Shown here one piece after another: positions 1 to 9,567 of a DNA stretch of 64,000 bases. The notes under the pieces were generated by a model, which was not told the DNA's origin, did no database searches, and saw only the letters and a list, made by a program, of their open reading frames with translations. Within the stretch, counting starts at the first letter, position 1. The number at the start of each line of letters is the position of its first letter. The DNA lies in NCBI GenBank assembly GCA_963696325.1, contig CAVOJV010000061.1, positions 31,484 to 95,483 on the forward strand, written 5' to 3'. A program made the position numbers and the translations under genes. The stretch comes from CAVOJV01 sp963696325 (GTDB lineage: Bacteria; Pseudomonadota; Gammaproteobacteria; Competibacterales; Competibacteraceae).

Positions 1-2
1 TT

Positions 3-242
3 TTGCTGATCGTGGCATTCAGCCTCGGGCTTGCCAGTACGCTGACGGCAATTGGGCTCGTGATGGTGCACGCTGAGACACTCCTGTTACGCCCAAACTT
101 AGAAGCGTCGGCGGTTGGCCGCCTCCTGATCAGCTCCCGAGCCGTTCAAGCACTGCCCGTCGTTAGCGCGCTGATAATAGTCCTGGCCGGTATCGGTATC
201 ACCTTGACGGCATTGGCGCAGGCTGGGATGTTGCGAGTGTAG
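3..242 (+). CDS. NicO/RcnA-type nickel-cobalt transporter, C-terminal end (partial)
   Basis: Only the last 79 residues are in the window; the reading frame is open to the left edge, so the true start lies upstream. The piece has two hydrophobic segments (about residues 2-22 and 47-75). The first contains VAFSLGLASTLTAIGL, which resembles the conserved helix of NicO-family (RcnA, HoxN-like) nickel/cobalt membrane transporters. Members of this family export or import Ni2+/Co2+ across the inner membrane. The call rests on one motif and on hydrophobicity, and the metal and the direction of transport cannot be told from this fragment. Confidence 0.55.
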   Translation: MLIVAFSLGLASTLTAIGLVMVHAETLLLRPNLEASAVGRLLISSRAVQALPVVSALIIVLAGIGITLTALAQAGMLRV

Positions 243-423
243 GGACGGGCGCGTGCGATCCGCCAAAGGAATAGCTACTCGATTTCAGGGGGAAGGATTA
301 GTCCGATCCCGTGTGCGACGGGCAACGATTGTGGGTAAGTTCCGAGCATTTCAGCGTGAGCGGGTGGCGGAAGATGCTGACCACCGCAGCCTATCTGATA
401 GCTGGCGGTACGTTCCATCAGTG

Positions 424-446
424 CGAAAAATAATGATTATTTTTCG
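424..446. promoter_or_regulatory. AT-rich perfect palindrome upstream of the ECF sigma operon
   Basis: The sequence CGAAAAATAAT-G-ATTATTTTTCG has 11-bp perfect arms around a single base. It lies about 57 bp before the sigma factor start. It could be a protein-binding operator for the sigma/anti-sigma operon or a weak bidirectional terminator for the upstream transporter. It is far more AT-rich than its surroundings, and I favour the operator reading. Confidence 0.4.
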
Positions 447-502
447 GCGAGAAAGGGTCTAACATGAAAAAATAAGCACTGGAAACAAGAGGGCATATAT
501 CA

Positions 503-1117
503 GTGGTACCGGTGTCGGTGATTGCAAAAGGTGAGTCAGGCGCCGTGGCTTTCGAACTTGCCCCGCTGATCCAGTCCATGGCAGCGGGTCACGAGGAGGC
601 TTTAGCGGCGTTTTACGATCGCACCCGTCGCCAGGTTTACGGTCTGGTCGAGCGGATCCTGAGGGATGCGCCGTTGGCGGAGGAGGTTACCCTCGATATC
701 TATATGCAGGTCTGGCGTGACGCTGCCGGCTATCGGGAGGAGCGCGGCAGTCCTGTGGCTTGGCTGGTCACTCTGGCACGTAGCCGGGCGATTGACCGAT
801 TGCGGACGTTGAAGACCGTGCGCCAGCAGTGCCAAGATAAAGTTCCTTATGAGGAGGATATGATGGTGGCTGGGGATCCCTTGCCGGATGACTGGGTCGT
901 CGACGCCGAGCGCGCCCGCCATGTGCATAAGGCGCTCGCTCAATTATTGCCCGAGCAACGCCAGGTGTTGGCGCTGTCTTATTTTGAGGGGCTCAGCCAT
1001 AGTGAGATTGCCGAGCGCCTGGCAACGCCGTTAGGGACGGTAAAGACCCGCATCCGTACTGCTATGCAACACTTGCAGGAACTGTTGTCCCCCTGGTGTG
1101 GGGAGGACGCCTCATGA
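503..1117 (+). CDS. ECF-type RNA polymerase sigma factor
   Basis: A 204-residue sigma-70 family protein of the extracytoplasmic-function class. Region 2 covers about residues 25-95 (AFYDRTRRQVYGLVERIL and the DRLRT end that contacts -10 DNA). Region 4 covers about 140-200, with LPEQRQVLALSYFEGLSHSE and a helix-turn-helix that reads -35 DNA (GTVKTRIRTAMQHLQELL). Such factors redirect RNA polymerase to a small stress regulon. The next gene is a cupin anti-sigma factor overlapping by 4 bases (ATGA), the usual pairing for ChrR-like systems. The start is a GTG; no strong Shine-Dalgarno is visible upstream, so an alternative start is possible. The inducing signal is unknown. Confidence 0.9.
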   Translation: MVPVSVIAKGESGAVAFELAPLIQSMAAGHEEALAAFYDRTRRQVYGLVERILRDAPLAEEVTLDIYMQVWRDAAGYREERGSPVAWLVTLARSRAIDRLRTLKTVRQQCQDKVPYEEDMMVAGDPLPDDWVVDAERARHVHKALAQLLPEQRQVLALSYFEGLSHSEIAERLATPLGTVKTRIRTAMQHLQELLSPWCGEDAS

Positions 1118-1785
1118 CTGATGAATCTGTCGCTGAGCTGGAAACACTGGCGGCCTTGTATGCGCTAGGCCATTTGCATGGCGATGAGCGGGCGACTTTT
1201 GAAGCGTCGTTACGGGACCCCCAAAGCCCAGTAGCCGCTTATCTCAGGAAATTCCAGCAGGTGGCCGCGGCCCTGTCCTGGGGCTCTCCGAAAGAGCCGC
1301 CCCCGGGACTACGGGCGCGGCTATTGGAGCGGGTGCGAGAGGAAGGGCCGCCACCGCCGCCGGCCTCGGGCCGGATCACGTTGGCGCCAGGCCTGCTGCT
1401 GGTGCTGGCCGAACGGCTGACCTGGCAGGAGAGTGGCGTGCCGGGGGTTTGCTACAAGCCCTTATTCGTCGATCCGCAACGGCGCTATGCCAGCTCGCTG
1501 GTCACAATGGTACCGGGCACTACCTTTCCGCGGCACCGTCACGCTCAGGTGGAGGAATTGTTTATGTTGTCCGGCGATATTCAGGTGGATGGTTATCAAC
1601 TGCAGCCGGGTGATTACTGCCGTGCGGAGGCCGGTACCCTGCATGAGGCACTCCACACCGAGACCGGCTGCACCTTCATCGCGCTGGCGTCGCTCGACGA
1701 TGAGTATCTGCCCGCGGAGTCGGGAGCCAAGGCGGCCTCCGCACCGCCGGCTGCACCGCCGGTCCCATCAGGTGAGGCGATGTGA
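1114..1785 (+). CDS. ChrR-like cupin anti-sigma factor
   Basis: The start is the ATG at 1114, overlapping the sigma stop as ATGA and preceded by GGGAGGA. The 223-residue product has an N-terminal helical part (residues 1-80, LETLAALYALGHLHGDE) typical of anti-sigma domains that hold an ECF factor inactive. A proline-rich linker leads to a C-terminal ChrR cupin (about 95-200) with the metal-binding HRH cluster, the downstream E and a later GTLHEA histidine. In ChrR the cupin senses singlet oxygen or peroxide. The N-terminal H-x3-C-x2-C zinc site of classical ChrR/ZAS proteins is not present, so binding of the sigma factor must be zinc-independent here. The last 25 residues are Ala/Pro-rich and disordered. 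Confidence 0.85.
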   Translation: MTDESVAELETLAALYALGHLHGDERATFEASLRDPQSPVAAYLRKFQQVAAALSWGSPKEPPPGLRARLLERVREEGPPPPPASGRITLAPGLLLVLAERLTWQESGVPGVCYKPLFVDPQRRYASSLVTMVPGTTFPRHRHAQVEELFMLSGDIQVDGYQLQPGDYCRAEAGTLHEALHTETGCTFIALASLDDEYLPAESGAKAASAPPAAPPVPSGEAM

Positions 1786-2310
1786 GTGCTTTACTGTTTG
1801 TCGAGTTCCTCGAACATCACGGGTAATATCGGCGAGTCGCCGCTCTTTCGCTGCCGTGCCTTCTCTGGCAGGAGGGGCTTCAACGGCCGGGCTGATAGCT
1901 TCCGATCCCTTTGCCGTTGGCTAAAGTAATCTTTTTTCTTTAATATTATAATTTCTGGTCAACTTGATCCCCAAGACGGGTTTCCAGGGTGATCCGAACG
2001 GCTCACAGATGCCGCCGATGAACATCCCAACAGAGAGACGGGCGTGCGGTTGGATTTCAACAGGGCGGAGGGGGGAAATTATCATTACGTTGATACCTTC
2101 GCGAGCCTTGTGCGCCGCCGGGCCAACCCCGATTGAATCAGTGCGTATCCCATGCCGGTGGACCGAGAGGGTTGTATACTGGCATGGCTATATGCTTTGC
2201 ATGCCTCCGACCTCGGTCCAGGGGCGCTCGCTAAGACCGGGGTGGTTGCGGGTTTTGCTGCCGTCTTTTATTCCTGATCCTTTCACGTATTGATTAATGA
2301 GGAGAAACCG
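1786..2310. other. Intergenic region before the glycolytic block, no gene recognised
   Basis: About 525 bp without a convincing gene. The open frames here have no start signal, no family resemblance and a composition unlike their neighbours. An AT-rich stretch lies at about 1930-1955. The promoter for transketolase must lie in this region, but I cannot assign it with confidence. Confidence 0.5.
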
Positions 2311-4311
2311 ATGCCCTCGCGCAGAGAACTGGCCAACGCCATTCGCGCCCTGAGTATGGATGCGGTGCAGAAGGCGAATTCCGGCCACCCTGGCGCACCC
2401 ATGGGCATGGCCGACCTCGCTGAAGTTTTGTGGAACGATTTTCTGCACCACAACCCTGCCAATCCTGGTTGGGTCAACCGCGACCGCTTCATCCTGTCCA
2501 ATGGCCATGGCTCCATGCTGGTTTATTCCTTACTGCATTTAAGCGGTTATGACCTCTCCATGGAAGAATTACGTAACTTCCGGCAACTTCATTCCAGGAC
2601 GCCGGGGCATCCCGAGTATGGGCGGACGCCGGGCGTAGAGACCACCACCGGCCCTCTGGGGCAGGGACTGGCCAATGCGGTGGGCATGGCCATCGCCGAA
2701 CGCAAGCTGGCCGCCGAGTTCAACCGTCCTGGTCACGCCATCGTCGACCACTACACCTATGTATTCATGGGGGATGGTTGCCTCATGGAAGGCATCTCCC
2801 ACGAAGTCTGTTCCCTGGCGGGCACGCTGGGCCTAGGCAAGCTGATCGGTTTTTATGACGACAACGGCGTCTCCATCGATGGCCCTGTGGGACGTTGGTT
2901 CACCGATGATACGGCCACACGCTTCGAAGCCTACGACTGGCACGTGATCCGCGCCGTGGACGGCCATGATGCCCAGGCGGTGAAGCTGGCCATCGAGCAA
3001 GCCCTGGCCGTGACCGATCGGCCCAGCCTGATCTGCTGCAAGACGCTGATCGGCTTCGGTTCCCCCAACAAAGCGGGGACGGCTGACACGCATGGCAGCC
3101 CCCTGGGGGTGGGCGAAGTGGCGGCTAGCCGGGAAAAACTCGGCTGGCATTACGAACCCTTCGTGATACCCAGGGAGATCTACGCTGCCTGGGACGCCCG
3201 CACCAAGGGCGCCGCTCTCGAAGCGGTCTGGCGGGAGCAATTCGACGCCTATCGGGCCACCTTTCCGGAGTTGGCCGCCGAGTTTGTGCGCCGCTTGACC
3301 GGCGAGTTGCCGGTGGGTTGGGAGGAACATGCCGAGTCCTACATCCGTGTCACCGAGGAGAAAGCCGAGAATATCGCCTCCCGCAATGCCTCCCAGCGGG
3401 CGCTGAACGCCTTCGGCCCGCTGCTGCCGGAGTTGTTCGGCGGGTCCGCCGACCTGACGCCGTCCAACAACACCACCTGGAAGGGCTCCCTGGTTACCGA
3501 CCGCCACGAGCCCGCTGGCAATTACCTGCATTACGGGGTGCGGGAGTTCGGGATGAGCGCCATCATGAATGGCATCGCCCTGCATGGCGGCTTCATTCCC
3601 TATGGCGGCACCTTCCTGATCTTCTCGGACTATGCGCGCAACGCCGTGCGCATGGCGGCGCTGGTGCGCAGCCGTACCCTGTTCGTGTACACGCACGACT
3701 CCATCGGTCTCGGCGAAGACGGTCCGACCCACCAGCCAATCGAGCAGTTGGCCAGCCTGCGCCTGATACCCAATATGTCCCTATGGCGGCCCTGCGATGC
3801 GGTGGAAGCCGCCGTGGCCTGGAAGGCCGCCATCGAACGCCGCCATGGCCCCACCTGCCTGGTATTTTCCCGCCAGACGCTGGCCCACCAGTCGCGCAAC
3901 CCGGCGCAAGTCGATGCTATCCAGCGGGGTGGCTACGTGCTGGTGGATTGCAAAGGCGTGCCCGATGCCATCATTATTGCCACCGGATCGGAGGTTCACT
4001 TGGCAACGGGAGCAGCCGCTCAACTGGCGGCGTGGGGCAAGCAGGTGCGGGTGGTCTCCATGCCCTCGGTGGACGTGTTCGAGGCCCAGGACGCCGCCTA
4101 CCGCGAAGCGGTGTTGCCAGTCGCCATTACCCGGCGGGTGGTGGTGGAGGCCGGGGTAACCACGCCCTGGTATAAATACGCGGGCGGGAGTGGCCGAGTG
4201 ATCGGACTGGATCGCTTTGGCGAGTCTGCTCCCAGCGGCGCATTGTTCAAATACTTCGGTTTCACCGTGGAAAACGTGGTTGAAACCGTCGCGGAATTGG
4301 TAACAAACTGA
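2311..4311 (+). CDS. tkt: Transketolase
   Basis: A 666-residue thiamine-diphosphate enzyme that moves two-carbon ketol units between sugar phosphates in the pentose phosphate and Calvin pathways. The start is the ATG at 2311, with GAGGAG 8 bases upstream. The N-terminal pyrophosphate domain has HPGAPMG, TTGPLGQG and the thiamine motif GDGCLMEG followed by DDNGVSIDG. The middle pyrimidine domain has SADLTPSN, YGVREFGMSAI and LGEDGPTHQP. The C-terminal domain begins near ATGSEVHLA. Length equals the E. coli enzyme. It heads a same-strand run with gap and pgk, a common arrangement for coordinated sugar-phosphate metabolism. Confidence 0.98.
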   Translation: MPSRRELANAIRALSMDAVQKANSGHPGAPMGMADLAEVLWNDFLHHNPANPGWVNRDRFILSNGHGSMLVYSLLHLSGYDLSMEELRNFRQLHSRTPGHPEYGRTPGVETTTGPLGQGLANAVGMAIAERKLAAEFNRPGHAIVDHYTYVFMGDGCLMEGISHEVCSLAGTLGLGKLIGFYDDNGVSIDGPVGRWFTDDTATRFEAYDWHVIRAVDGHDAQAVKLAIEQALAVTDRPSLICCKTLIGFGSPNKAGTADTHGSPLGVGEVAASREKLGWHYEPFVIPREIYAAWDARTKGAALEAVWREQFDAYRATFPELAAEFVRRLTGELPVGWEEHAESYIRVTEEKAENIASRNASQRALNAFGPLLPELFGGSADLTPSNNTTWKGSLVTDRHEPAGNYLHYGVREFGMSAIMNGIALHGGFIPYGGTFLIFSDYARNAVRMAALVRSRTLFVYTHDSIGLGEDGPTHQPIEQLASLRLIPNMSLWRPCDAVEAAVAWKAAIERRHGPTCLVFSRQTLAHQSRNPAQVDAIQRGGYVLVDCKGVPDAIIIATGSEVHLATGAAAQLAAWGKQVRVVSMPSVDVFEAQDAAYREAVLPVAITRRVVVEAGVTTPWYKYAGGSGRVIGLDRFGESAPSGALFKYFGFTVENVVETVAELVTN

Positions 4312-4387
4312 TCACCCTGGCGTCATTCGGCGCATTGTGCACCGGTAACGCTTTTTTGATTGTAACCACTACTGTATGGAGTGAAAT

Positions 4388-5398
4388 ATGGCGATTAAAG
4401 TTGCTATCAATGGTTATGGCCGCATTGGCCGCAATGTCCTGCGAGCTGTCTATGAATATGGACGCACCGGGGAGATTCAGATCGTCGCCATCAACGATCT
4501 GGGCGATGCCGAAACCAACGCTCATTTGACCCGTTATGACACGGTACATGGCAAGTTCGGTGGCCAGATTGTCGTCGACGGCGACGCCATGGTCGTCAAT
4601 GGCGATCGTATCCGCGTATTGGCCATCCGCAATCCCGCCGAATTGCCCTGGAAAGAGTTGGGCGTGGACGTGGTCTACGAGTGCACCGGGTTGTTCACCA
4701 GCAAGGCCAAGGCCAGTGCCCATCTGACCGCCGGCGCCAAGAAGGTCATCATCTCCGCACCCGGCGGCAATGATGTGGACGCCACCGTGGTTTATGGCGT
4801 CAACCACAAGGTGCTGAAGGCCAGCGACACTGTTATTTCCAACGCCTCCTGCACCACCAACTGCCTGGCGCCCCTGGTCAAGCCCCTGTATGAAAAGCTG
4901 GGCCTGGAGCGTGGCTTGATGACCACCATCCATGCCTATACCAACGACCAGGTGTTGACCGACGTGTTCCATTCAGACCTGCGCCGCGCCCGTTCCGCCA
5001 CCCAGTCCATGATTCCCACCAAGACCGGCGCCGCGGCTGCGGTGGGCCTGGTGCTGCCGGAACTGAACGGCAAGTTGGACGGTTTCGCCATGCGCGTGCC
5101 GACCATCAACGTGTCGGTAGTGGATCTGACCTTCATCGCCGGCCGCGAGACCAGCAAGGACGAAGTCAACGCCATCGTCAAGGCCGCTTCCGACGGCGAA
5201 TTGAAAGGCGTGTTGAACTACAATACCGCGCCGCTGGTCTCCGTGGACTTCAATCACGACCCGGCTTCCTCCACCTTCGATGCCACCCAGACGCGGGTCA
5301 TCGGCAATCTGGTGAAGGTCCTGTCCTGGTATGATAACGAGTGGGGCTTCTCCAACCGGATGCTGGACACCACCGTGGCGCTGATGAACGCCAAATAA
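4388..5398 (+). CDS. gap: Type I glyceraldehyde-3-phosphate dehydrogenase
   Basis: A 336-residue enzyme that oxidises and phosphorylates glyceraldehyde 3-phosphate to 1,3-bisphosphoglycerate. The Rossmann NAD-binding start reads INGYGRIGRNVLRA. The catalytic cysteine is in SNASCTTNCLAP at about residue 155, and the active-site histidine is in the HAYTNDQ segment. The C-terminal WYDNEWGFSNRM is standard. It lies 76 bp after tkt and 98 bp before pgk, so co-transcription is likely. Whether it uses NAD or NADP cannot be settled by eye. Confidence 0.98.
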   Translation: MAIKVAINGYGRIGRNVLRAVYEYGRTGEIQIVAINDLGDAETNAHLTRYDTVHGKFGGQIVVDGDAMVVNGDRIRVLAIRNPAELPWKELGVDVVYECTGLFTSKAKASAHLTAGAKKVIISAPGGNDVDATVVYGVNHKVLKASDTVISNASCTTNCLAPLVKPLYEKLGLERGLMTTIHAYTNDQVLTDVFHSDLRRARSATQSMIPTKTGAAAAVGLVLPELNGKLDGFAMRVPTINVSVVDLTFIAGRETSKDEVNAIVKAASDGELKGVLNYNTAPLVSVDFNHDPASSTFDATQTRVIGNLVKVLSWYDNEWGFSNRMLDTTVALMNAK

Positions 5399-5496
5399 CG
5401 CCCATTTGCCGCTCGCACGCGGAGACGCAACGGTTGACAGTCGCGAAGACCGAACCTTGCGCGCTCCGCGTTTTTGCTTTTTAAAAGGATAAACCT

Positions 5497-6678
5497 ATGC
5501 CTGTATTCCAAAAAATGACTGATCTCGAGCTTGCAGGTAAGCGTGTGTTGATCCGCTCCGATCTGAATGTGCCGGTAAAGGATGGCAAGGTGACCAGCGA
5601 CGTGCGCATCCGTGCCTCGCTGCCAACGTTTGAAGCCGCCCTGAAGGCGGGTGCCAAGGTCATGGTGATGTCGCATCTCGGCCGTCCCAAGGAAGGGGTG
5701 TTCTCCGAGGAAGACTCCCTGAAGCCGGTAGCCGATCGCCTCGCGGCCCTGCTTGGCAAGCCGGTGCGGTTGATCCGCGACTGGCTGGAAGGGGTAGACG
5801 TCGCCCCCGGCGAATTGGTGCTGTTTGAGAACGTGCGCTTTAACAAGGGCGAAGGCAAGGATGATGAGGCGCTGGCCAAGAAGATGGCCGCGCTGTGCGA
5901 TGTGTTCGTGATGGACGCCTTCGGCACCGCGCACCGCGCGCAGGCGTCCACCCATGGAGTCGGCAAGTTTGCCCCGGTTGCCTGCGCCGGCATCCTGATG
6001 TCTGAAGAACTGGATGCGCTGGGTAAGGCGCTACAGAAGCCAGCCCGTCCGCTGGTTGCCATTGTCGCGGGCTCCAAGGTCTCCACCAAGCTGCCAGTGT
6101 TGGAGTCCCTGTCCCAGGTGGTCGATCAATTGATCGTCGGTGGCGGCATCGCCAACACCTTCATCGCCGCCGCGGGCTATCCGATTGGGAAGTCGCTGGT
6201 TGAAATCGACTTGATTCCCGAAGCCAAGCGACTGGTGGCAGCGGCCAAGGCCAAAGGCGGTGAGATTCCGGTACCTACCGATGTGGTAGTGGGCAAGGCA
6301 TTTGCCGCTGATACGCCGGCCACGGTAAAGAAGGTCAGCGATGTTGCGGACGATGACATGATCTTCGACATTGGCCCGGAAACGGCGGCCCGCTATGCTG
6401 AGATGATGAAGAAGGCTGGCACCATCGTGTGGAATGGTCCCGTGGGGGTGTTCGAGTTCGATCAGTTCAGCAAGGGCACCGAGGCGTTGGCCCGGGCTAT
6501 CGCCGCCAGCCCCGCTTTCTCCATCGCGGGCGGCGGCGACACCATTGCGGCCCTGGACAAGTTCGGCATCTTCGACGAGATGTCCTATGTTTCCACTGCG
6601 GGGGGCGCTTTCATGGAATTTCTGGAAGGCAAGCAATTGCCGGCCGTAGCCATGCTGGAGCAGCGGGCCGCGAAGTAG
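5497..6678 (+). CDS. pgk: Phosphoglycerate kinase
   Basis: A 393-residue monomeric kinase that transfers phosphate from 1,3-bisphosphoglycerate to ADP. The N-terminal substrate domain shows IRSDLNVPVKDG, SHLGRPK and FENVRFNKGE. The C-terminal nucleotide domain shows VAGSKVSTKLPVL, VWNGPVGVFE and the glycine-rich GGGDTIAALD. The start has an AAAAGGA ribosome site. It is followed directly by a strong hairpin that probably ends the tkt-gap-pgk transcript. Confidence 0.98.
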   Translation: MPVFQKMTDLELAGKRVLIRSDLNVPVKDGKVTSDVRIRASLPTFEAALKAGAKVMVMSHLGRPKEGVFSEEDSLKPVADRLAALLGKPVRLIRDWLEGVDVAPGELVLFENVRFNKGEGKDDEALAKKMAALCDVFVMDAFGTAHRAQASTHGVGKFAPVACAGILMSEELDALGKALQKPARPLVAIVAGSKVSTKLPVLESLSQVVDQLIVGGGIANTFIAAAGYPIGKSLVEIDLIPEAKRLVAAAKAKGGEIPVPTDVVVGKAFAADTPATVKKVSDVADDDMIFDIGPETAARYAEMMKKAGTIVWNGPVGVFEFDQFSKGTEALARAIAASPAFSIAGGGDTIAALDKFGIFDEMSYVSTAGGAFMEFLEGKQLPAVAMLEQRAAK

Positions 6679-6694
6679 AGCCCTGCGATTCAAT

Positions 6695-6728
6695 TTCAGG
6701 GCGTACTTTTGGTACGCCCTGAACCCTT
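6695..6728 (+). terminator. Rho-independent-type hairpin after pgk
   Basis: A 12-bp perfect stem, TTCAGGGCGTAC pairing with GTACGCCCTGAA, around a 5-base loop (TTTTG) is followed by CCCTTTCC. It sits 17 bp after the pgk stop. The U-tract is weak, but stem strength and position fit a terminator. Confidence 0.75.
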
Positions 6729-6935
6729 TCCTCACTTCTTCCCTCGAAGTAATTATATATTCATCGTTTTGCCGCCATAATTAGCGTTTAAACAAGCTGA
6801 CCGGCCGCAAGGACTTTTCAGCCTCCTCTTAACGATCGCGTATTTTCATTTTCAACGTCAGCAAGCTGAGCTGCTGCACGTTCAAGCAGTCCAGTCACGC
6901 TGACTGTTCATGACAACTAAGCAAGGGTAATTACT

Positions 6936-7877
6936 ATGTTGAAAAAACAAACCGTTGGTATCGTTGGCACCGGTCAGGTCGGCATGGCCGCGGCCTATTC
7001 CATCTTTCAGCAAAAAAGCGCCAGCGAACTGATCCTGATTGACGCCAATAAAAAGCGCGCGGAAGGCGAAGCCATGGATCTCTTGCACGGTCAGGCCTAC
7101 GTCGGTCGCTGCAATGTCCACGCCGGCGACTATGCAGACCTGCAAAACGCGCAGGTGGTGATTATCGCGGCCGGCGCCAGCCAAAAACCCGGCGAGTCGC
7201 GCCTCGAATTGTTGAATCGCAATGCCTTGATCTTCAAGGAGATCGCAACGCAGTTGGACCAGTATGCGCTGGATGCCATTCTGCTGATCGCCACCAATCC
7301 GGTGGATATCCTGACCTACGTGATGCAAGCGTTGAGCAAACGCCCCGCGAACCTCATCATCGGCACCGGGACGATGCTCGACACGACCCGCTTTCGCACG
7401 TTGCTGGGTGAGTACTACGACGTAGACCCGCGCTCCGTGCACGCGCTCATCCTGGGTGAACACGGTGATTCCGAAGTGCCCATCTGGAGCGCGGCGGACA
7501 TTGCCGGTAAGCCGTTGCTGAACAATACCATTCTGGGCAAATCCTTCAATCAGGATGCGATGGACGCCCTGTTCCAGCGGGTGCGCAAGGCGGCCTATGA
7601 AATCATCAACCGGAAGGGCTATACCAACTGGGCCATCGGGTTGGTAATCGCTCACCTATGGCGTACGATCCAGGATGACCAAAACAGCATATTGCCTGTC
7701 AGTGTAAGGTTGAAGGGCGAGTATGGCATTCAGGATGTGTGCCTCAGCATTCCCACCACTGTCGGTATTAATGGCGTCGGCAAGCCGGTGCTGCCAGCGC
7801 TGAATGAGCAGGAACTGCAAGCCTTGCGGCACTCGGCGGATGTCCTCAAGCAAAGCCTGGCCGGTATCAAATTATGA
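6936..7877 (+). CDS. ldh: L-lactate dehydrogenase
   Basis: A 313-residue member of the lactate/malate dehydrogenase family that interconverts pyruvate and L-lactate with NADH. The Rossmann motif is GIVGTGQVG. The substrate-specificity loop reads GASQKPGESR with glutamine at the key position, which is typical of lactate dehydrogenase; malate dehydrogenase has arginine there. TGTMLDTTRFR supplies substrate-binding arginine and LGEHGDSEVP the catalytic histidine. It lies between pgk and pyk, 62 bp before pyruvate kinase, which suggests redox balancing of glycolysis. Confidence 0.9.
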   Translation: MLKKQTVGIVGTGQVGMAAAYSIFQQKSASELILIDANKKRAEGEAMDLLHGQAYVGRCNVHAGDYADLQNAQVVIIAAGASQKPGESRLELLNRNALIFKEIATQLDQYALDAILLIATNPVDILTYVMQALSKRPANLIIGTGTMLDTTRFRTLLGEYYDVDPRSVHALILGEHGDSEVPIWSAADIAGKPLLNNTILGKSFNQDAMDALFQRVRKAAYEIINRKGYTNWAIGLVIAHLWRTIQDDQNSILPVSVRLKGEYGIQDVCLSIPTTVGINGVGKPVLPALNEQELQALRHSADVLKQSLAGIKL

Positions 7878-7939
7878 GGCGGTGCTGGCGGCGGGCGGCG
7901 CGGCGGCGTTTCAAATCCTTCACTGGTTGAGGAGTTTGT

Positions 7940-9387
7940 ATGTTACGGCGCACCAAGATTGTGGCCACCGTTGGGCCGGCCACCGACGATCCCAAAATCC
8001 TGGATGGTATCATCCGCGCCGGGGTCGACGTGGTGCGGGTAAATTTTTCCCATGGCGCTACCGAAGACCATATCCAGCGGGTCCGCCAGGTACGGGAGCG
8101 CGCCGCCGCGCTGGGCCGCGACGTGGGGGTGCTGGCGGATCTGCAAGGACCCAAGATCCGCATCGACCGCTTCCGCCGCGGTGCGGTTACCCTCCAGGAA
8201 GGTGCCCGCTTTATCCTGGATGCCGAGCTGCCTGTCGACGCTGGCAGCGAGGAGGCGGTGGGCATTGCCTACAAATGCCTGCCTCAGGACGTTGCGGCGG
8301 GCGATACGTTGTTGTTGGATGACGGTCGTATCGTTCTGGTGGTAGAGGACGTCGCCGGGTCGCGGGTTATCTGCCGGGTGCAGATAGGCGGCAAGCTGTC
8401 AGACAAGAAGGGTATCAACCGTCTGGGTGGCGGTCTGTCGGCGCCCGCCCTGACCGACAGGGATCGCGACGATATCCGTACGGCTGCGGAATTCCAGGCG
8501 GATTATCTGGCACTCTCCTTTCCACGGTGCGCCGCCGATATCGAGGAGGCGCGCGCGTTGTTAAGGGCCGCCGGTGGCGCTGGCGCGATCATCGCCAAGA
8601 TCGAGCGGGCCGAAGCGCTGAACGATCTCGACGCCATCATCAAGGCCAGTGACGCGGTGATGATAGCCCGCGGCGATCTGGGCGTGGAAATCGGCGATGC
8701 CGAACTGCCGGGGTGCAAAAGCGCATCATTCACCTGGCCCGCCACCTGACCCGGATTTCCATCACGGCGACCCAGATGATGGAGTCCATGGTCCACAGCC
8801 AAACGCCCACTCGGGCTGAAGTACTGGATGTGGCCAATGCCGTGATGGATGGCACTGACGCCGTCATGCTCTCGGCGGAAACGGCTTCGGGAGACTATCC
8901 GGTCAAAGCCGTGGAAGCCATGGCTCGCATTTGTCTGGGCGCGGAAAGACAACGCGAAACTCAGCGCTCCAAGCACCGCATCGACTCGCACTTCGAGCGC
9001 ATCGAAGAGGCTATCGCCATGGCCACCATGTACACCGCCAATCATCTGAACGTGCGCGCCATCCTGGCCCTGACTGAATCGGGCTCCACGGTGTTGTGGA
9101 TGTCGCGGATCAGTTCCGGCATCCCCATCTTTGCGCTGACCCGCCATGCAGCCACGCGCCGCCGCCTGACCTTGTCTCGGGGCGTGTATCCGCTCAGATT
9201 CGACGTAGTGCACATCAATCCATCCTGGGTGATTCAGGCCGCAATCAACGCGGTGCTGCACCGTGGCTTGGCCAAGAAAGGCGATCTGGTCATCCTCACC
9301 AAGGGCGATTATAAAGGCGTCTCGGGCGGGACCAATACCATGAAGATCCTGCGGGTCGGCGACCTACTCCTTCCCGAAGGACTTTAG
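7940..9387 (+). CDS. pyk: Pyruvate kinase, frameshifted at about 8710
   Basis: Converts phosphoenolpyruvate and ADP to pyruvate and ATP. The first frame (7940 onward) carries RTKIVATVGPATDDP, ADLQGPKIR and the signature region IIAKIERAEAL..DAVMIARGDLGVEI, then runs into wrong sequence after DAELPG. The second frame picks up exactly at VQKRIIHLAR..ITATQMMESM and runs to 9387 through the C-terminal domain. A single G missing from a run of G at 8709-8712 restores one protein of about 482 residues. The rest is well conserved, so a sequencing error or very recent mutation is likelier than long decay. Confidence 0.92.
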
Positions 9388-9567
9388 ACAAGCCGCTTTT
9401 TGCTCGGCAGCCTCTGTGTTTGATGCGAACACGGTGATAACAGCGACCCCGGCCAGGGCCTGAGATCTTCTATACTTGAACACAAAGGTTATGCGGGGAG
9501 TTGCAAGAGTAAATGATCTACTTCATAGAAGCGGCTGGCATTGGCTTCCTCGCCTAGGGGTTAATCT

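Noticed and set aside
253..462. A 69-codon frame before the sigma factor gene
   Set aside because: No ribosome site, arginine-rich composition of random GC-rich DNA, and it runs through the AT-rich palindrome.
1964..2293. A 109-codon frame before transketolase
   Set aside because: No family likeness, no ribosome site and odd composition; more likely leader or promoter region.
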